Shown here piece after piece: positions 27,251 to 36,638 of a stretch of DNA of 64,000 nt. Every line of letters starts with the position of its first letter. Within the stretch, counting starts at the first letter, position 1. The stretch covers positions 1,860,001 to 1,924,000 of the forward strand of contig OZ244777.1 of assembly GCA_965219495.1 (NCBI GenBank), given 5' to 3'. The position numbers were made by a program, and so were the translations under genes. This DNA comes from CAZPXZ01 sp965219495 (GTDB lineage Bacteria > Pseudomonadota > Alphaproteobacteria > Rhodobacterales > CAZPXZ01). Under the pieces are notes generated by a model. The model was given only the letters and a program-made list of their open reading frames with translations, searched no databases and was not told the DNA's origin.

Positions 27251-28904
27251 AGTCGACGGCGCCACCGCGGAGGTGATCCGCAACTACCTGCTCGCCGCCG
27301 CCCAGGAAATGCGGGCGACGCTCGTTCGCACGGCCTTCAACCCGGTCATTTACGAAGTCCTGGATTTTGGAATCTCGATTTATGACCATGAACTCGACCT
27401 GGTCGCGGAGGCGCCGGGCCTGACCAACTTTCTCGGCGCCAACGACTACAGCGTCAGGCGGGTTGCCGAGTATCTCGGAAAGGAGGGATTCGAGGACGGA
27501 GATGTGATCATTTCGAATTACCCCTACTGGAATGCGGCGCATACCTATGACGCGAGTTTGATTTCGGCGGCCTTCCTACCGGGTTCCGATCGGGCGTTCG
27601 GATTCCTCTGCGTCCGGGCGCATCTGGCCGACCTTGGCGCCAAGGACCCGGGCTACGTGCTCGATTCGACCGACATGCACCAGGAAGGACTGATTCTTCC
27701 CGCGACCAAACTGTTCAAGCGCGGCAAGCTCGACAACGAGATCATGGAACTCATACGGTTCAATTCCCGGATGCCGGAACTTGTGACCGGCGACCTCCAC
27801 GCGATGGTGGCATCCTTGCGGACCGGCGAGCGGCGACTCCGGGAACTGACCGGCAAATTTGGCCGCGAGGTGGTAACGGAGGCGATCGCCGTCATCCTGG
27901 ACCACGGCGAGAGGGCGACTGCGCGAGCGCTGGAATTGCTTCCCCGCGGCGCCTGGTCCGCAGAGGATTTCATCGACGACGACGGCATCGGCGACGAGTC
28001 CATTCCAATGAAGGCGACCGTGACCATTTCGGATTCGGAGTTCACGGTTGACTTTGCGGGGTCGGCCGGAACCCAGAACGGTCCGGTCAACATGCCCTTC
28101 GGCTCGACGCTCGCCATGTGCAAGGTTGCGTTCAAGGCGCTCACTACGCCCGACACGCCCTCGAATGCGGGGCACACCCGAGCGTTGCGGGTGCTGGCCG
28201 AGCCCGGCAACCTCTTCCATGCGGTCTACCCTTCACCGACATTTACGCTCTGGACCGGAATCGTTGGCCTTGAACTGATATTCAAGGCGCTTTCGAAAGC
28301 GATGCCCGGCAAGCTCGCGGCCTCTTCGGGAGGGGACGTGCCGGGTTTCATGATGCTGGGCACGCATCCGGATACGGGAAAGTTCTTTGCGCTGAGCAAT
28401 AACGATCCGGTGGGATGGGGTGCGACGCATGATCACGACGGCTCGAACTCGTTGATTCACTTGTCGGAGAGCATCGTCCGCAACACACCGCTCGAAGTTC
28501 TCGAAACGAATACGACAATGTTCTTCGAACGTTGCGAAATGCGCCGGGACTCCGGCGGAGAAGGCAGGCATCGCGGCGGCCTAGGCCTGCACCGGGATAT
28601 CCGGTTCCTGACGGACGGTGAATTCCTGACTGTCATGAAAAAGTCAAAGAGCCGGCCCTGGGCGGTTGCAGGAGGATCGGAACCGGATGCCAACACGATG
28701 ATCGCTTTCCCGGGAACCAAACGGGAAATCCGCATGAGCACCAAGCGCGTGCCGGTCCGGGCGGGTGATCGGATCACCGTGCTGACGGCGGGGGGCGGAG
28801 GCTACGGACCGCCCTCGGAGCGGGACCCCGCGCTGGTGGAAGAGGACTTGTTGGACGGTTTCATTTCCGAGCAGGCGGCGCGCGAGGTGTACGGCAGGAA
28901 GTAG
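27231..28904 (+). CDS. hyuB: Hydantoinase/oxoprolinase subunit B
   Basis: 557 aa from ATG 27231 (AGGAAA upstream, 20-bp overlap with hyuA); another ATG is at 27240. HyuB family signatures include EVIRNYLLAAAQEMRATLVR, then GDVIISNYPYWNAAHTYD, GSAGTQNGPVNMPFGSTLA, CEMRRDSGGEGRHRGGLG and the C-terminal TAGGGGYG. It forms a complex with HyuA for ATP-dependent amide-ring hydrolysis. It ends the rightward operon; about 250 bp of unassigned sequence follow before the Fic gene. Confidence 0.92.
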   Translation: MTPMKHEVDGATAEVIRNYLLAAAQEMRATLVRTAFNPVIYEVLDFGISIYDHELDLVAEAPGLTNFLGANDYSVRRVAEYLGKEGFEDGDVIISNYPYWNAAHTYDASLISAAFLPGSDRAFGFLCVRAHLADLGAKDPGYVLDSTDMHQEGLILPATKLFKRGKLDNEIMELIRFNSRMPELVTGDLHAMVASLRTGERRLRELTGKFGREVVTEAIAVILDHGERATARALELLPRGAWSAEDFIDDDGIGDESIPMKATVTISDSEFTVDFAGSAGTQNGPVNMPFGSTLAMCKVAFKALTTPDTPSNAGHTRALRVLAEPGNLFHAVYPSPTFTLWTGIVGLELIFKALSKAMPGKLAASSGGDVPGFMMLGTHPDTGKFFALSNNDPVGWGATHDHDGSNSLIHLSESIVRNTPLEVLETNTTMFFERCEMRRDSGGEGRHRGGLGLHRDIRFLTDGEFLTVMKKSKSRPWAVAGGSEPDANTMIAFPGTKREIRMSTKRVPVRAGDRITVLTAGGGGYGPPSERDPALVEEDLLDGFISEQAAREVYGRK

Positions 28905-29154
28905 AGCGGCCGGAAGCGGCGCCATTTGCGGTTTTCATTCTCGCCTTGCCACGCAAGACCGGGACTCCCGCGGGCTGTTCGCGCCCTTGGGACGCTCCGG
29001 CAGGAATTGGGCGATTCACCTGGCTTAAGGAAATCCCGGCATCGCCGCCATGAACTTCGAGCGAGACTCCTTCGCCGCATGAAGACTCGCTTGGGGCTTG
29101 CTATCGCTCACTTATCGATGACAATATGGGCGATTGAGGGGGAATGTATCGCCC

Positions 29155-30315
29155 ATGTCGTGGATTTGGCAACATGGAAACTGGCCCAACTTTGATTGGG
29201 ACAAGTCGAAGCTTGCCCCATTTGAGGCGAGATTCTTGCACGAATCCGGTCGCAGCATCGGAGCTTGGCGCCATCTCACAGGCGAATGCCAGACCGAGGT
29301 TCGGATTGATCGGCTTTGCGACGAAGCGGTGGAAACCTCGGCAATCGAAGGCGAAATTCTTGATCGTGCTTCGGTTCAGTCTTCCATTCGCCGTCACTTT
29401 GGTCTGCGCACAGGCCAGCGGAACATTTCGCCCGCCGAAGCAGGCGTAGCAGACATGATGGTGGCGCTCTTTCGCGAATTCGACCGGCCCTTGGACCATG
29501 CTACCCTGTGGAACTGGTACAGAATGCTGATGCGCGAGCGCCGCGACTTCGCCGTGGCTGGCGGTTACCGACAACATCCCGAGGCGATGCTGGTTGTTTC
29601 CGGACCCGACTATCGGCAAAGAATTCATTACGCAGCGCCTCCTTCCGCAAGCGTCCGAAAGGAGATGAACCGATTCGTTTCTTGGTATGGCCAGACCGCA
29701 GCCGGGAAGAATGGACTGCCTGCCCTGACTTGGTCGGGAATCGCGCACCTCTATTTCGTTTTCATCCATCCGTACGAAGATGGAAATGGGAGAATCGGCC
29801 GCGCCCTCGCTGAGAAGGCGCTTGCCCAGTCGCTCGGCAAACCCAGTCTGATTGCCCTCTCCCGGATGATCGCGCAACGACGGCGAGCCTATTACGACAA
29901 TCTCGAAGCAGCCAACCGGAAACTCGATATCACCGATTGGCTGGTCTGGTTTGCTGAAACGGTGCTGGACGCCCAACTCTGGAGCGAACGCCGGATAATC
30001 CGGTTGATTGAACAAACCCGGCTTTTCGACCGGTTGCGCGGCCAGTTGAATCCGCGTCAGGAGAAAGCGCTCTTGGGGCTGTTCCAAGCCGAACCGGATG
30101 GATTCAAGGGAGGACTCAGCGCACAAAACTACCATCGCATGACCGGAGCGCCGGCTTCGACAGCAACCCGCGACCTCGCCGACCTGGTCGCAAGGGGCGC
30201 ACTTCGCAGAACCGGGGAGCGCCGCCACACACGCTATTGGCTCGATCTGCCCTCATTCAGCGACCTGGATCACGAAGTATCGGAACGGGGCAGATCCACC
30301 CGAAAATGGAGATGA
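29155..30315 (+). CDS. Fic-family protein (AMPylase), DUF4172-type
   Basis: 386 aa from ATG 29155 (MSWIWQHGNWPNFDWD), the standard N-terminus of the DUF4172-Fic group. ETSAIEGE at ~60 is the (S/T)xxxE(G/N) inhibitory helix of class II Fic proteins, whose glutamate blocks ATP gamma-phosphate placement. The active site HPYEDGNGRIGR (~205) has the catalytic histidine and all phosphate-binding residues. A winged-helix C-terminal domain follows. Such proteins transfer AMP (or another nucleotide moiety) to target proteins; the target is unknown. It stands alone with no antitoxin gene, in keeping with built-in inhibition. Confidence 0.9.
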   Translation: MSWIWQHGNWPNFDWDKSKLAPFEARFLHESGRSIGAWRHLTGECQTEVRIDRLCDEAVETSAIEGEILDRASVQSSIRRHFGLRTGQRNISPAEAGVADMMVALFREFDRPLDHATLWNWYRMLMRERRDFAVAGGYRQHPEAMLVVSGPDYRQRIHYAAPPSASVRKEMNRFVSWYGQTAAGKNGLPALTWSGIAHLYFVFIHPYEDGNGRIGRALAEKALAQSLGKPSLIALSRMIAQRRRAYYDNLEAANRKLDITDWLVWFAETVLDAQLWSERRIIRLIEQTRLFDRLRGQLNPRQEKALLGLFQAEPDGFKGGLSAQNYHRMTGAPASTATRDLADLVARGALRRTGERRHTRYWLDLPSFSDLDHEVSERGRSTRKWR

Positions 30316-30356
30316 GCGAAAAGTACCCCAGCCCTTACCTCCGCTAACGAATAGAT

Positions 30357-30641
30357 TTACTTGGCGTTTCCGCATCGAACCCAACCCCTAGGCGCGAACG
30401 ATTTTCGTGTCTGGTAATCCTCGCATCGCTGTTCACCGGTCTCCAAGACCCCGCTCCGCAACGGCAGCAGCCCGTCCTCCCCTCGGGTCACACCCTCGAT
30501 GTCGCGAACGCTCAGACCCCGCGCAAACATCTCCGCCGCGAGCGCTTCCGATCGATCCGTGTTGCCCTTGAATTCGGATGGCAATTGCCGAGCATGCCGT
30601 CCTCCGAATACGCGGCGGTGATGCGTTTGCGAAGCGCCCAT
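30357..30641 (-). pseudogene. IS256-family transposase remnant
   Basis: The minus-strand reading has TDRSEALAAEMFARGLSVRD followed by EDGLLPLRSGVLETGEQRCE and DYQ. This resembles the IS256 transposase stretch in which a conserved (L/F)xRGLSxRDIE motif precedes an S-x-T-A-V-S...-E-x-Y-x-x-F motif. The serine-valine part and all catalytic residues are missing. It is a short, degraded scar. Confidence 0.5.
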
Positions 30642-31084
30642 TTCAGGACGCGGCCGACCGCAGCGACCGGGATGCCGACCGCCCTGATCTCGAACGAACC
30701 GTTCCTGCGCGCGGCACGGATGATTTCGCTTGTCACACCGGCGAGACTCCCTGCGAACCCGCGCGACCGCATGTCCTCAACCGCGATCCGCTGGACCAGG
30801 CCTCCTCTTGCTCGTATCCACGATGCTCGACCGGCCGCGGCATCAATTCTCCGCATCTTGAATCTGCAGCCGTCGGGCATGGACGATCACAGGTGATCTG
30901 GCGGAAAGACTCAGCAGGCCAAGTTCGTAGAATCCAATGTCATGCATTCCGAATCGGGAGAACCACCCGAGGTCGTGACTTTGGGTCGCCAGGATGCGTA
31001 CCAGGCATCGCGAGAATGTATCGTCCGGAAGGTGGCTTCCCGTCCGGACCATCAGCACCTTCGGGTAAACCGCGCCGGCTTCGG
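30642..31084. other. No recognised gene
   Basis: Between the IS256 scar and the end of the glutamine-synthetase-like gene. Minus-strand frame 30512-30880 has a short, globular-looking stretch (SEIIRAARRNGSFEIRAVGI) that I cannot assign; it may be more decayed mobile DNA. Confidence 0.35.
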
Positions 31085-32410
31085 CTACGCTTCGGCGAAA
31101 TACCGCCGCCACTCCCAATCGGTGACCGCGGACCGCGACGCCGCAAGCTCCCGGCGAGCGTGCCCCAGCAAATGGTCCCGAACCTGCGGGCCGAAGCATT
31201 CCACGGCAATGGACGAGCCAGAAAAATTTGCGATCGCTTCGCCGAGATCGCCGGGCACGGAACCCAACTCGGCTTCTTCGCTGTCGCCCTGTCGCTCCGG
31301 TCGAATCTGCCTGCTCTCACTCACACCCCGCATTCCCGACGCCAAGATCGCCGCGATTGCGTGATACGGGTTCATATCGGCGCCCGGCAAACGAAATTCG
31401 AATCGTCGTCCGCGCTCGTCGACAACGCGGCGTACCATCGCCGTACGATCATCCTCGCCCCAGGTCGGTTTGGCCGCTACGAAACTGTTTGACGCGAAGC
31501 GCCGGAAACTGTTCACGAGTGGGCAATACATCAGCGTAACCGCGGGTGCGTCGTGTAGAACACCCGCGATGAACGCGTCGGCGATTTGTTGTGACTCGTC
31601 GCGTCCCTCCTCCATCGGTTCACCGCGCCGAACGCCGACATGAATGTGTCCACCCGATCCGGCCCAGTCTGCGCGCGGTTTCGCCATGAAGGTCACCGCG
31701 ACGCCCGCTCGACCCGCAACATGCCGCACGATGTGTTTGAAAATCACGTGCCGGTCTGCAGCTTCCAGCGGGTCCCCGGGGCCGATGTTGATTTCGAACT
31801 GGCCGGGCCCGCCTTCACCCTGGATCGACTCGACAGGGATCCCCGCTACATCGAGACACACACAAATCTCGTCGAGCACAGGCGCCGCAAAGTCGGTGAG
31901 AAGGACATCGTTGTCCGCGTTGCGAATCCAGTACGGCCGGGCTTGGGCAGGCAAGACGGCAACCGCGTCGCGGAGCGGCATGTCGAAGAGGTAGAATTCG
32001 AGTTCCGTCGCGACCGTGACTGCGAGGCCGGACTCGACAAGACGCTCGGTCTGGCGCTCAAGAACACGCCGCGGCGATTCTTCGTAGGCGCAACCGTCCG
32101 ATCGTATCGCGCGGGAAAGATGGATCTCCACCTCTGGTCGGTCGGGCAGCCGGAAAGACCGCCCAGGGATCGGTTTCAACAGCCCGTTCCGGAATCCGCT
32201 TGCCATGCCCGTGACTGCCATGTCGGAATAGGGAACATTCTCCGCGCCGGTCACCAGATGGAAGTCCGGAACAGCCAGGCCGCGATCACGAACAGCCGGG
32301 AAACGCCACGCGGGAATACGCTTGCCGATCAAGCGGCCGAAGTGGTCGCCCGTACAGAGTGTCACCCACCGCGGTTCCGCGGAGAGCTTCTGAAGTCCGT
32401 CTCCACTCAT
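31085..32410 (-). CDS. Glutamine synthetase-like ligase (GlnA/PuuA family)
   Basis: 441 aa; ATG 32410 overlaps the SDR stop by 4 bp. Family motifs are VATELEFYLFD (metal-binding glutamates), GEGGPGQFEINIG, SGGHIHVGVR (the GGHIHxS-type ATP/metal loop), NSFRRFASNSFVAAKPTWGE and MVRRVVDERGRRFEFRLPGA. It is shorter than classical GlnA (~470) and lacks the adenylylation-type C-terminus, fitting gamma-glutamyl-amine or other acid-amine ligases. Its operon partners are two SDR oxidoreductases, so a catabolic conjugation step is more likely than ammonia assimilation. Substrate not determined. Confidence 0.85.
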   Translation of the reverse strand: MSGDGLQKLSAEPRWVTLCTGDHFGRLIGKRIPAWRFPAVRDRGLAVPDFHLVTGAENVPYSDMAVTGMASGFRNGLLKPIPGRSFRLPDRPEVEIHLSRAIRSDGCAYEESPRRVLERQTERLVESGLAVTVATELEFYLFDMPLRDAVAVLPAQARPYWIRNADNDVLLTDFAAPVLDEICVCLDVAGIPVESIQGEGGPGQFEINIGPGDPLEAADRHVIFKHIVRHVAGRAGVAVTFMAKPRADWAGSGGHIHVGVRRGEPMEEGRDESQQIADAFIAGVLHDAPAVTLMYCPLVNSFRRFASNSFVAAKPTWGEDDRTAMVRRVVDERGRRFEFRLPGADMNPYHAIAAILASGMRGVSESRQIRPERQGDSEEAELGSVPGDLGEAIANFSGSSIAVECFGPQVRDHLLGHARRELAASRSAVTDWEWRRYFAEA

Positions 32411-33150
32411 CGCGTGAGTTCTCCTCCGTCCACGACAAATGCAGTCCCATGGACAAAGGAAGAGAGCGGCGACATCAACAAGAGACAGGCATGGGCCACC
32501 TCCTTGAGACTCGCCGGACGGCCCAGGGGAATTTTGCGACGGTAGCGTTCCCGGATCGACGTTTCGGTCTGGCCGGTAGCCTCGGACAGGGCCGCGACGG
32601 ACCGATCCATCATGGGACTGTCAACGCTCCCCGGACAAAGCGCGTTTACCCGGATTCCCTGTTCGGCCGCTTCCTCCGCAAGACAATCCACAAGTCGATT
32701 CACGCCTCCTTTGGAGGCCGCGTAGGCCGACCAGCAGGCGCCCCCTTTCAATCCCGCTTGTGAGGAAACGAGCGTGAGCGTGGAACCTGGAGCGAGATGC
32801 CGGACCGACGCGCGCGCCACGATATAGCTGCCGACGAGGTTAAGCTCGATGACTCGCCGAAACTCCGCCGCCGGCGTTTCACTTACGGTACCGACCACGA
32901 CGGTTCCCGCTGCATGAACGACATCGGTAACTCCCTCCTCCGCCACTGCTTCGGCGATAATTCGCTCGGTTGCGCACTCATCCGTTACATCACAGCTTCG
33001 AATAGCGGAGCCCGGAGCCAAGTCCAGGCCAATCACTCCGGCGCCGGCGCGGCGAAGCGCATCCGCGATGGAGGATCCCATCGCTCCCGCCGCACCGGTC
33101 AATAGCACCGTGCGGCCTGCGAGCCCGAGGTCGACATTCTCCGGTTTCAT
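32407..33150 (-). CDS. Short-chain dehydrogenase/reductase (SDR)
   Basis: 247 aa from ATG 33150; the frame is open further but only from here does it resemble the family. The NAD(P) motif is TGAAGAMGSSIADAL, the NNAG-equivalent is VVHAAGTV, the catalytic serine is in LVSSQAGLKGG, and Y-x-x-x-K is in YAASKGG. The C-terminus FVHGTAFVVDGGELTR is typical. It is the middle gene of a leftward SDR-SDR-GS set and overlaps the glutamine-synthetase-like start by 4 bp. Confidence 0.9.
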   Translation of the reverse strand: MKPENVDLGLAGRTVLLTGAAGAMGSSIADALRRAGAGVIGLDLAPGSAIRSCDVTDECATERIIAEAVAEEGVTDVVHAAGTVVVGTVSETPAAEFRRVIELNLVGSYIVARASVRHLAPGSTLTLVSSQAGLKGGACWSAYAASKGGVNRLVDCLAEEAAEQGIRVNALCPGSVDSPMMDRSVAALSEATGQTETSIRERYRRKIPLGRPASLKEVAHACLLLMSPLSSFVHGTAFVVDGGELTR

Positions 33151-33476
33151 CTCCAGATCCCCACTGCCGTGCCTGCTTCCAGTGCAGTCCCTGCTCGGGC
33201 GTTCCCTGACGCGTGAAACCGAATTGCCGGACGCGCGTTCACCGCCTCCTCTGTAGCGCGGCCCGTCAGCAACTGCACACCCCGGTTCACCGGCTCCAGA
33301 ATTGCTGCCGGAACAACGCGAACGGAACCAATATCCGGATCCGTCGCACAGCCCAGCTGCCGCTGCCGCCCCGGTCGTCCATTCTGAAACCGCCGTAGGC
33401 CGGTAGCGTCGATACGAAAATCGGGAAACTTCCCGGTGTCTCGAATCCTCGCCGTACCAGGCTGGCCCGCATTCCA
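33151..33476. other. Unassigned 326-bp gap between two SDR genes
   Basis: No frame gives a convincing protein. The minus-strand readings are open but differ in all three frames. It may hold a remnant of a lost gene of this operon. Confidence 0.3.
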
Positions 33477-34238
33477 TTATCCGATCATCTGACCGCCGTC
33501 GACCGTGAGCGTTGCACCGGTAATCGCGGTCGCGTCCGGCGTGCAGAGAAACCAGCACGCCGCCGCAACTTCGTCCGGACGGACCAGGCGGTGAGCCCCG
33601 CCGGCGCGAACCAGACGTTCGCGTATCGCGTCGGCATCGATGCCTTCATAAGTTGCAATCTGCCGGACGACCTCTTCCAGCATAGGGGTATCGACATTTC
33701 CGGGACACACCGCATTCACCCGAATGTGACTCCCCGCGAGTTCGGCCGCCAGACTCTCCGCGAGACCTATCAACCCAAATTTCGAGGCGCAGTAGGCGGT
33801 TGCGCCCGCCTCGCCCCGGCGGCCCGCGGTCGAGGATATCAATATGATCGAGCCAACTCCGTTCTGCCTCCCGATCGCCGACACGAAAGCGGCGGATGCA
33901 TAAAACGCACCATCAAGGTTCACCGCCATGAGACGGCGATACGCGGCCCAGTCGATTCGATCGATCGCGGAGGTGATCACGACTCCAGGTGCGTAAATCA
34001 GATCCCGGAGAACGCCCAATCTTTCCGCATCCTTCAAGAGAGCCTCCATCATGGCTGGATCGGTCACATCCGACACGCGCGCAACCGGCTCACCCGCAAC
34101 CCCCGCGACAGCCGCACGTGCCGCATCGACATTCTTGTCGCCAGCAACCACGCGTCGGCCGCGCGCGGCGAACATGCGGACGCACGCGCGACCGATGCCT
34201 CCTCCGGCGCCAAGCACTACCGAAACCTCGTCGACCAT
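33477..34238 (-). CDS. Short-chain dehydrogenase/reductase (SDR)
   Basis: 253 aa. Motifs are VVLGAGGGIGRACVRMFAAR (cofactor loop), DVTDPAMMEAL, LIYAPGVV, ILISSTAGRRGEAGATAYCA with the catalytic S and Y, and SKFG (K). The C-terminus is TGATLTVDGGQMIG. It is the first gene of the leftward set facing the sugar ABC operon, about 300 bp away. It is a classical SDR acting on a hydroxyl/keto substrate, not further assignable. Confidence 0.92.
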   Translation of the reverse strand: MVDEVSVVLGAGGGIGRACVRMFAARGRRVVAGDKNVDAARAAVAGVAGEPVARVSDVTDPAMMEALLKDAERLGVLRDLIYAPGVVITSAIDRIDWAAYRRLMAVNLDGAFYASAAFVSAIGRQNGVGSIILISSTAGRRGEAGATAYCASKFGLIGLAESLAAELAGSHIRVNAVCPGNVDTPMLEEVVRQIATYEGIDADAIRERLVRAGGAHRLVRPDEVAAACWFLCTPDATAITGATLTVDGGQMIG

Positions 34239-34457
34239 GTGGATATCCCTCTCGACTTACCCAAGGAATGTCATGGTACCCGGTGGTGCACCGGCCCGAC
34301 GAATGCGGTGAAGCCGAACCCTTGACCGCGGGTCACCTTTCGAGATGCGGCCGCTCGACCCTCCCGTGCGCAAGACAGCAGTCTCTGCAGACGATTCGGC
34401 GCATCGACCACGCGCCCGCGCCAGAGGCTTGAAGGGTGCGCGTCGGGGCGTTTCAAA

Positions 34458-34486
34458 TTGACTCAGACTCGGTGAATTCCTATTGT
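34458..34486 (+). promoter_or_regulatory. Candidate promoter of the sugar-type ABC operon
   Basis: TTGACT (34458-34463), 17-bp spacer, TATTGT (34481-34486), about 50 bp before the binding-protein start. Five of six -35 and four of six -10 bases match consensus. Confidence 0.5.
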
Positions 34487-34536
34487 TCCCGAACCAAAGA
34501 GAAAAGCCCGCATCGTGGGCTGCATGGAGGAATAGA

Positions 34537-35868
34537 ATGAACACCAAGAAAGCATTTACGCAGGCTGTGACCCGTCGAAAAATTCTGGGCACGACAATGG
34601 CATTTGCGGGCGGTCTCGCCGCTCCATCCATCGTTCGAACGGCGCACGCCCAATCGGACGGCATCGTGTTCTGGCAATACAAGAACCCTCCCGGTACTCC
34701 GGCTGACACGTACTATGCCGCCGCGGCCGAGAGGTTTCGCGAGGCGACCGGAACTTCCGTCACCGTAGAGTTCAAGAGCGCCGAAGGCATCGAGCAAGCG
34801 GTTGCCGCCGCAGCCAATGCCGGCCAAGGATTTGACGCCATGCTGTGGTGGGGCGGTCCCACCGCGCGCAATCAGGCCAGCCTCGGCAACATCATTCCCC
34901 TCGGCGAACACTTCTCGGAGGAGTTCTGGAGCCACCGGCAGGGCGCCGCGACCATGCGTTACAAGGGACAGCAATATGGACTGCCTTTTGACGTGAGCCC
35001 GTGGTTTCTGGTCTACAACAAGACCGTGCTCGAGCAGGCTGGAGTCGACCGCGATGCCTTCCCGTCGCCGACCGACCCGCCGATTGAGTGGGCGGACTTC
35101 CTTGACATCTGCGACAAGATCAAAGCCGGTGGCGCCGCGCCCCTGGCGTGGTCCAACCAGCAGGGCTACTTCAACGAATGGTACTTCTACAACTTCGAGG
35201 CGCAGTCCTTCGACGATCCGAACGTGATCATCGACATCAACCTGGGTGACGCCAGTTGGCAGAACTCCCGCATTTATGATGCGCTCGCGGCATATCGGGA
35301 ACTCTACCAGGCCGGCTACTTCGTGGAAGGCGGTGAGGTCGTTCCCTATGAGCAGCATGTTCGCCAACTCGTTTCGGGTCAGGCAGCAATGAGTGTCTAC
35401 TTCGACATGAGTGGCGCTACGTCTGCCTCGGTGGAGGCCTACGGACAGGAGAATATCAGCCTTACCAAGATCCCCGCTTATCGTCGCGACACGGCGCTTT
35501 TCGACCATATCTGCCAGGAACCGAACGCCCTCTATGTAGCCTCCTTCTCCTCGAAGCAGGAAGCCGCGATCCAGTGGCTCGGGTTCCTGACCACCGTCGA
35601 CGAAATGAACGCCTTTGCGGCTACGACACAGCAAGGACCGGCCGACGATCGCTGGGACCTCGGCAACATCCAGAATCCCGTCATTCGGGCGGTGTTCGAG
35701 GCGGCGAACGCGAAGAACCAGCCGTATCCTTACAATTTCGTGACCCAGGCGCAGTACACCTCGCTGCTTGAGGACGGCATCCTCTATCTGCGTGGCGACA
35801 TGACGGCCGAGGCGCTGACCGCGAAATGGGATGAGGTAGACGCCGAGTACAAGGAACAGCAGGGCTGA
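34537..35868 (+). CDS. ABC substrate-binding protein, family 1 (sugar/polyol type)
   Basis: 443 aa from ATG 34537, preceded by GGAGGAATAGA. The N-terminus holds a twin-arginine signal (TRRKILGTTMAFAGG...AHAQ). The mature protein has SBP_bac_1 features: IVFWQYKNPPGTPADTYYA, EGIEQAVAAAANAGQGFDAM, LPFDVSPWFLVYNKTVLEQA and a C-terminal NAFAATTQQGPA. It binds a sugar, polyol or related compound in the periplasm and delivers it to the MalF/MalG-type permeases after the embedded amidohydrolase gene. Confidence 0.9.
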   Translation: MNTKKAFTQAVTRRKILGTTMAFAGGLAAPSIVRTAHAQSDGIVFWQYKNPPGTPADTYYAAAAERFREATGTSVTVEFKSAEGIEQAVAAAANAGQGFDAMLWWGGPTARNQASLGNIIPLGEHFSEEFWSHRQGAATMRYKGQQYGLPFDVSPWFLVYNKTVLEQAGVDRDAFPSPTDPPIEWADFLDICDKIKAGGAAPLAWSNQQGYFNEWYFYNFEAQSFDDPNVIIDINLGDASWQNSRIYDALAAYRELYQAGYFVEGGEVVPYEQHVRQLVSGQAAMSVYFDMSGATSASVEAYGQENISLTKIPAYRRDTALFDHICQEPNALYVASFSSKQEAAIQWLGFLTTVDEMNAFAATTQQGPADDRWDLGNIQNPVIRAVFEAANAKNQPYPYNFVTQAQYTSLLEDGILYLRGDMTAEALTAKWDEVDAEYKEQQG

Positions 35869-35900
35869 GCCGCGCAACGCTATGAAACGGAGCGTCCGCT

Positions 35901-36638
35901 TTGGAATTCATCGATGCACACTGCCACGTCGGCAGTTTCGAACCGGTCATCAGCGGCGGCGACCATGACGAAGCCGAGATGCTCGCGCAGCACAGGGATG
36001 CCGGCATCGCGAGCGGAGTCCTGTCGGTGCTCAACACCTACGACCCTGTTGCCGCCAACGATCGGGCACGCGCGGCCTGCGCGGGAGCGGAGGGGCTTCT
36101 CTACGCCTATATCTACCTGAATCCGTTTGATCCGCCGGCAGCGCTCGAGGAACTTGAGCGCTGCCGGCAGTATTCCTGTTTCCGCGCCGTCAAGCTGCAT
36201 CCGGCATTCGATCAGTACTACCCGTTCATGGAACACTATTTTCCGGTGTACCGGCGAATCGAGGAGCTTCGCCTGCCAACGCTCTGGCACAGCGGAACCT
36301 CGCCAACAACCCATCCACTGCAAATTTCCTACGTGGCGGAACGGTTCCCGAAGGCGCCGCACATTCTCGCCCATTTCGGCCTCTCCGATTTAACATGGGA
36401 GTGTTTTCCCGCTGCTGAGCAAGCCTCCAACGTCTTCGTCGACACGACCGCAAACCCGATCATACCTGTGATGAGTGACTGGATTGCCAGGTTCGGCGCG
36501 GAGCGAATGCTGTGGGGCTCGGACTTTCCGTTCTACGATGTCGGATACGAGCGCGAAAAGGTGAATCGACTTCGCGCCAGTGACGCGGAAAAAGCGCTGA
36601 TTGCCGGGGGAAATGCGCGCCGGCTCTTCGACCTCTGA
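35901..36638 (+). CDS. Amidohydrolase family 2 protein
   Basis: 245 aa from TTG 35901 (GGAG 14 bp upstream). The N-terminal metal pair is in FIDAHCHVGSF; later ligands are in AVKLHPAFDQY, LPTLWHSGTS and LWGSDFPFYD with the metal-coordinating aspartate. Family 2 amidohydrolases act on lactones, decarboxylate aromatic acids or cleave C-N bonds. Its place between the binding protein and the permeases implies that it acts on the imported compound. The next gene starts inside its 3' end. Confidence 0.85.
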   Translation: MEFIDAHCHVGSFEPVISGGDHDEAEMLAQHRDAGIASGVLSVLNTYDPVAANDRARAACAGAEGLLYAYIYLNPFDPPAALEELERCRQYSCFRAVKLHPAFDQYYPFMEHYFPVYRRIEELRLPTLWHSGTSPTTHPLQISYVAERFPKAPHILAHFGLSDLTWECFPAAEQASNVFVDTTANPIIPVMSDWIARFGAERMLWGSDFPFYDVGYEREKVNRLRASDAEKALIAGGNARRLFDL

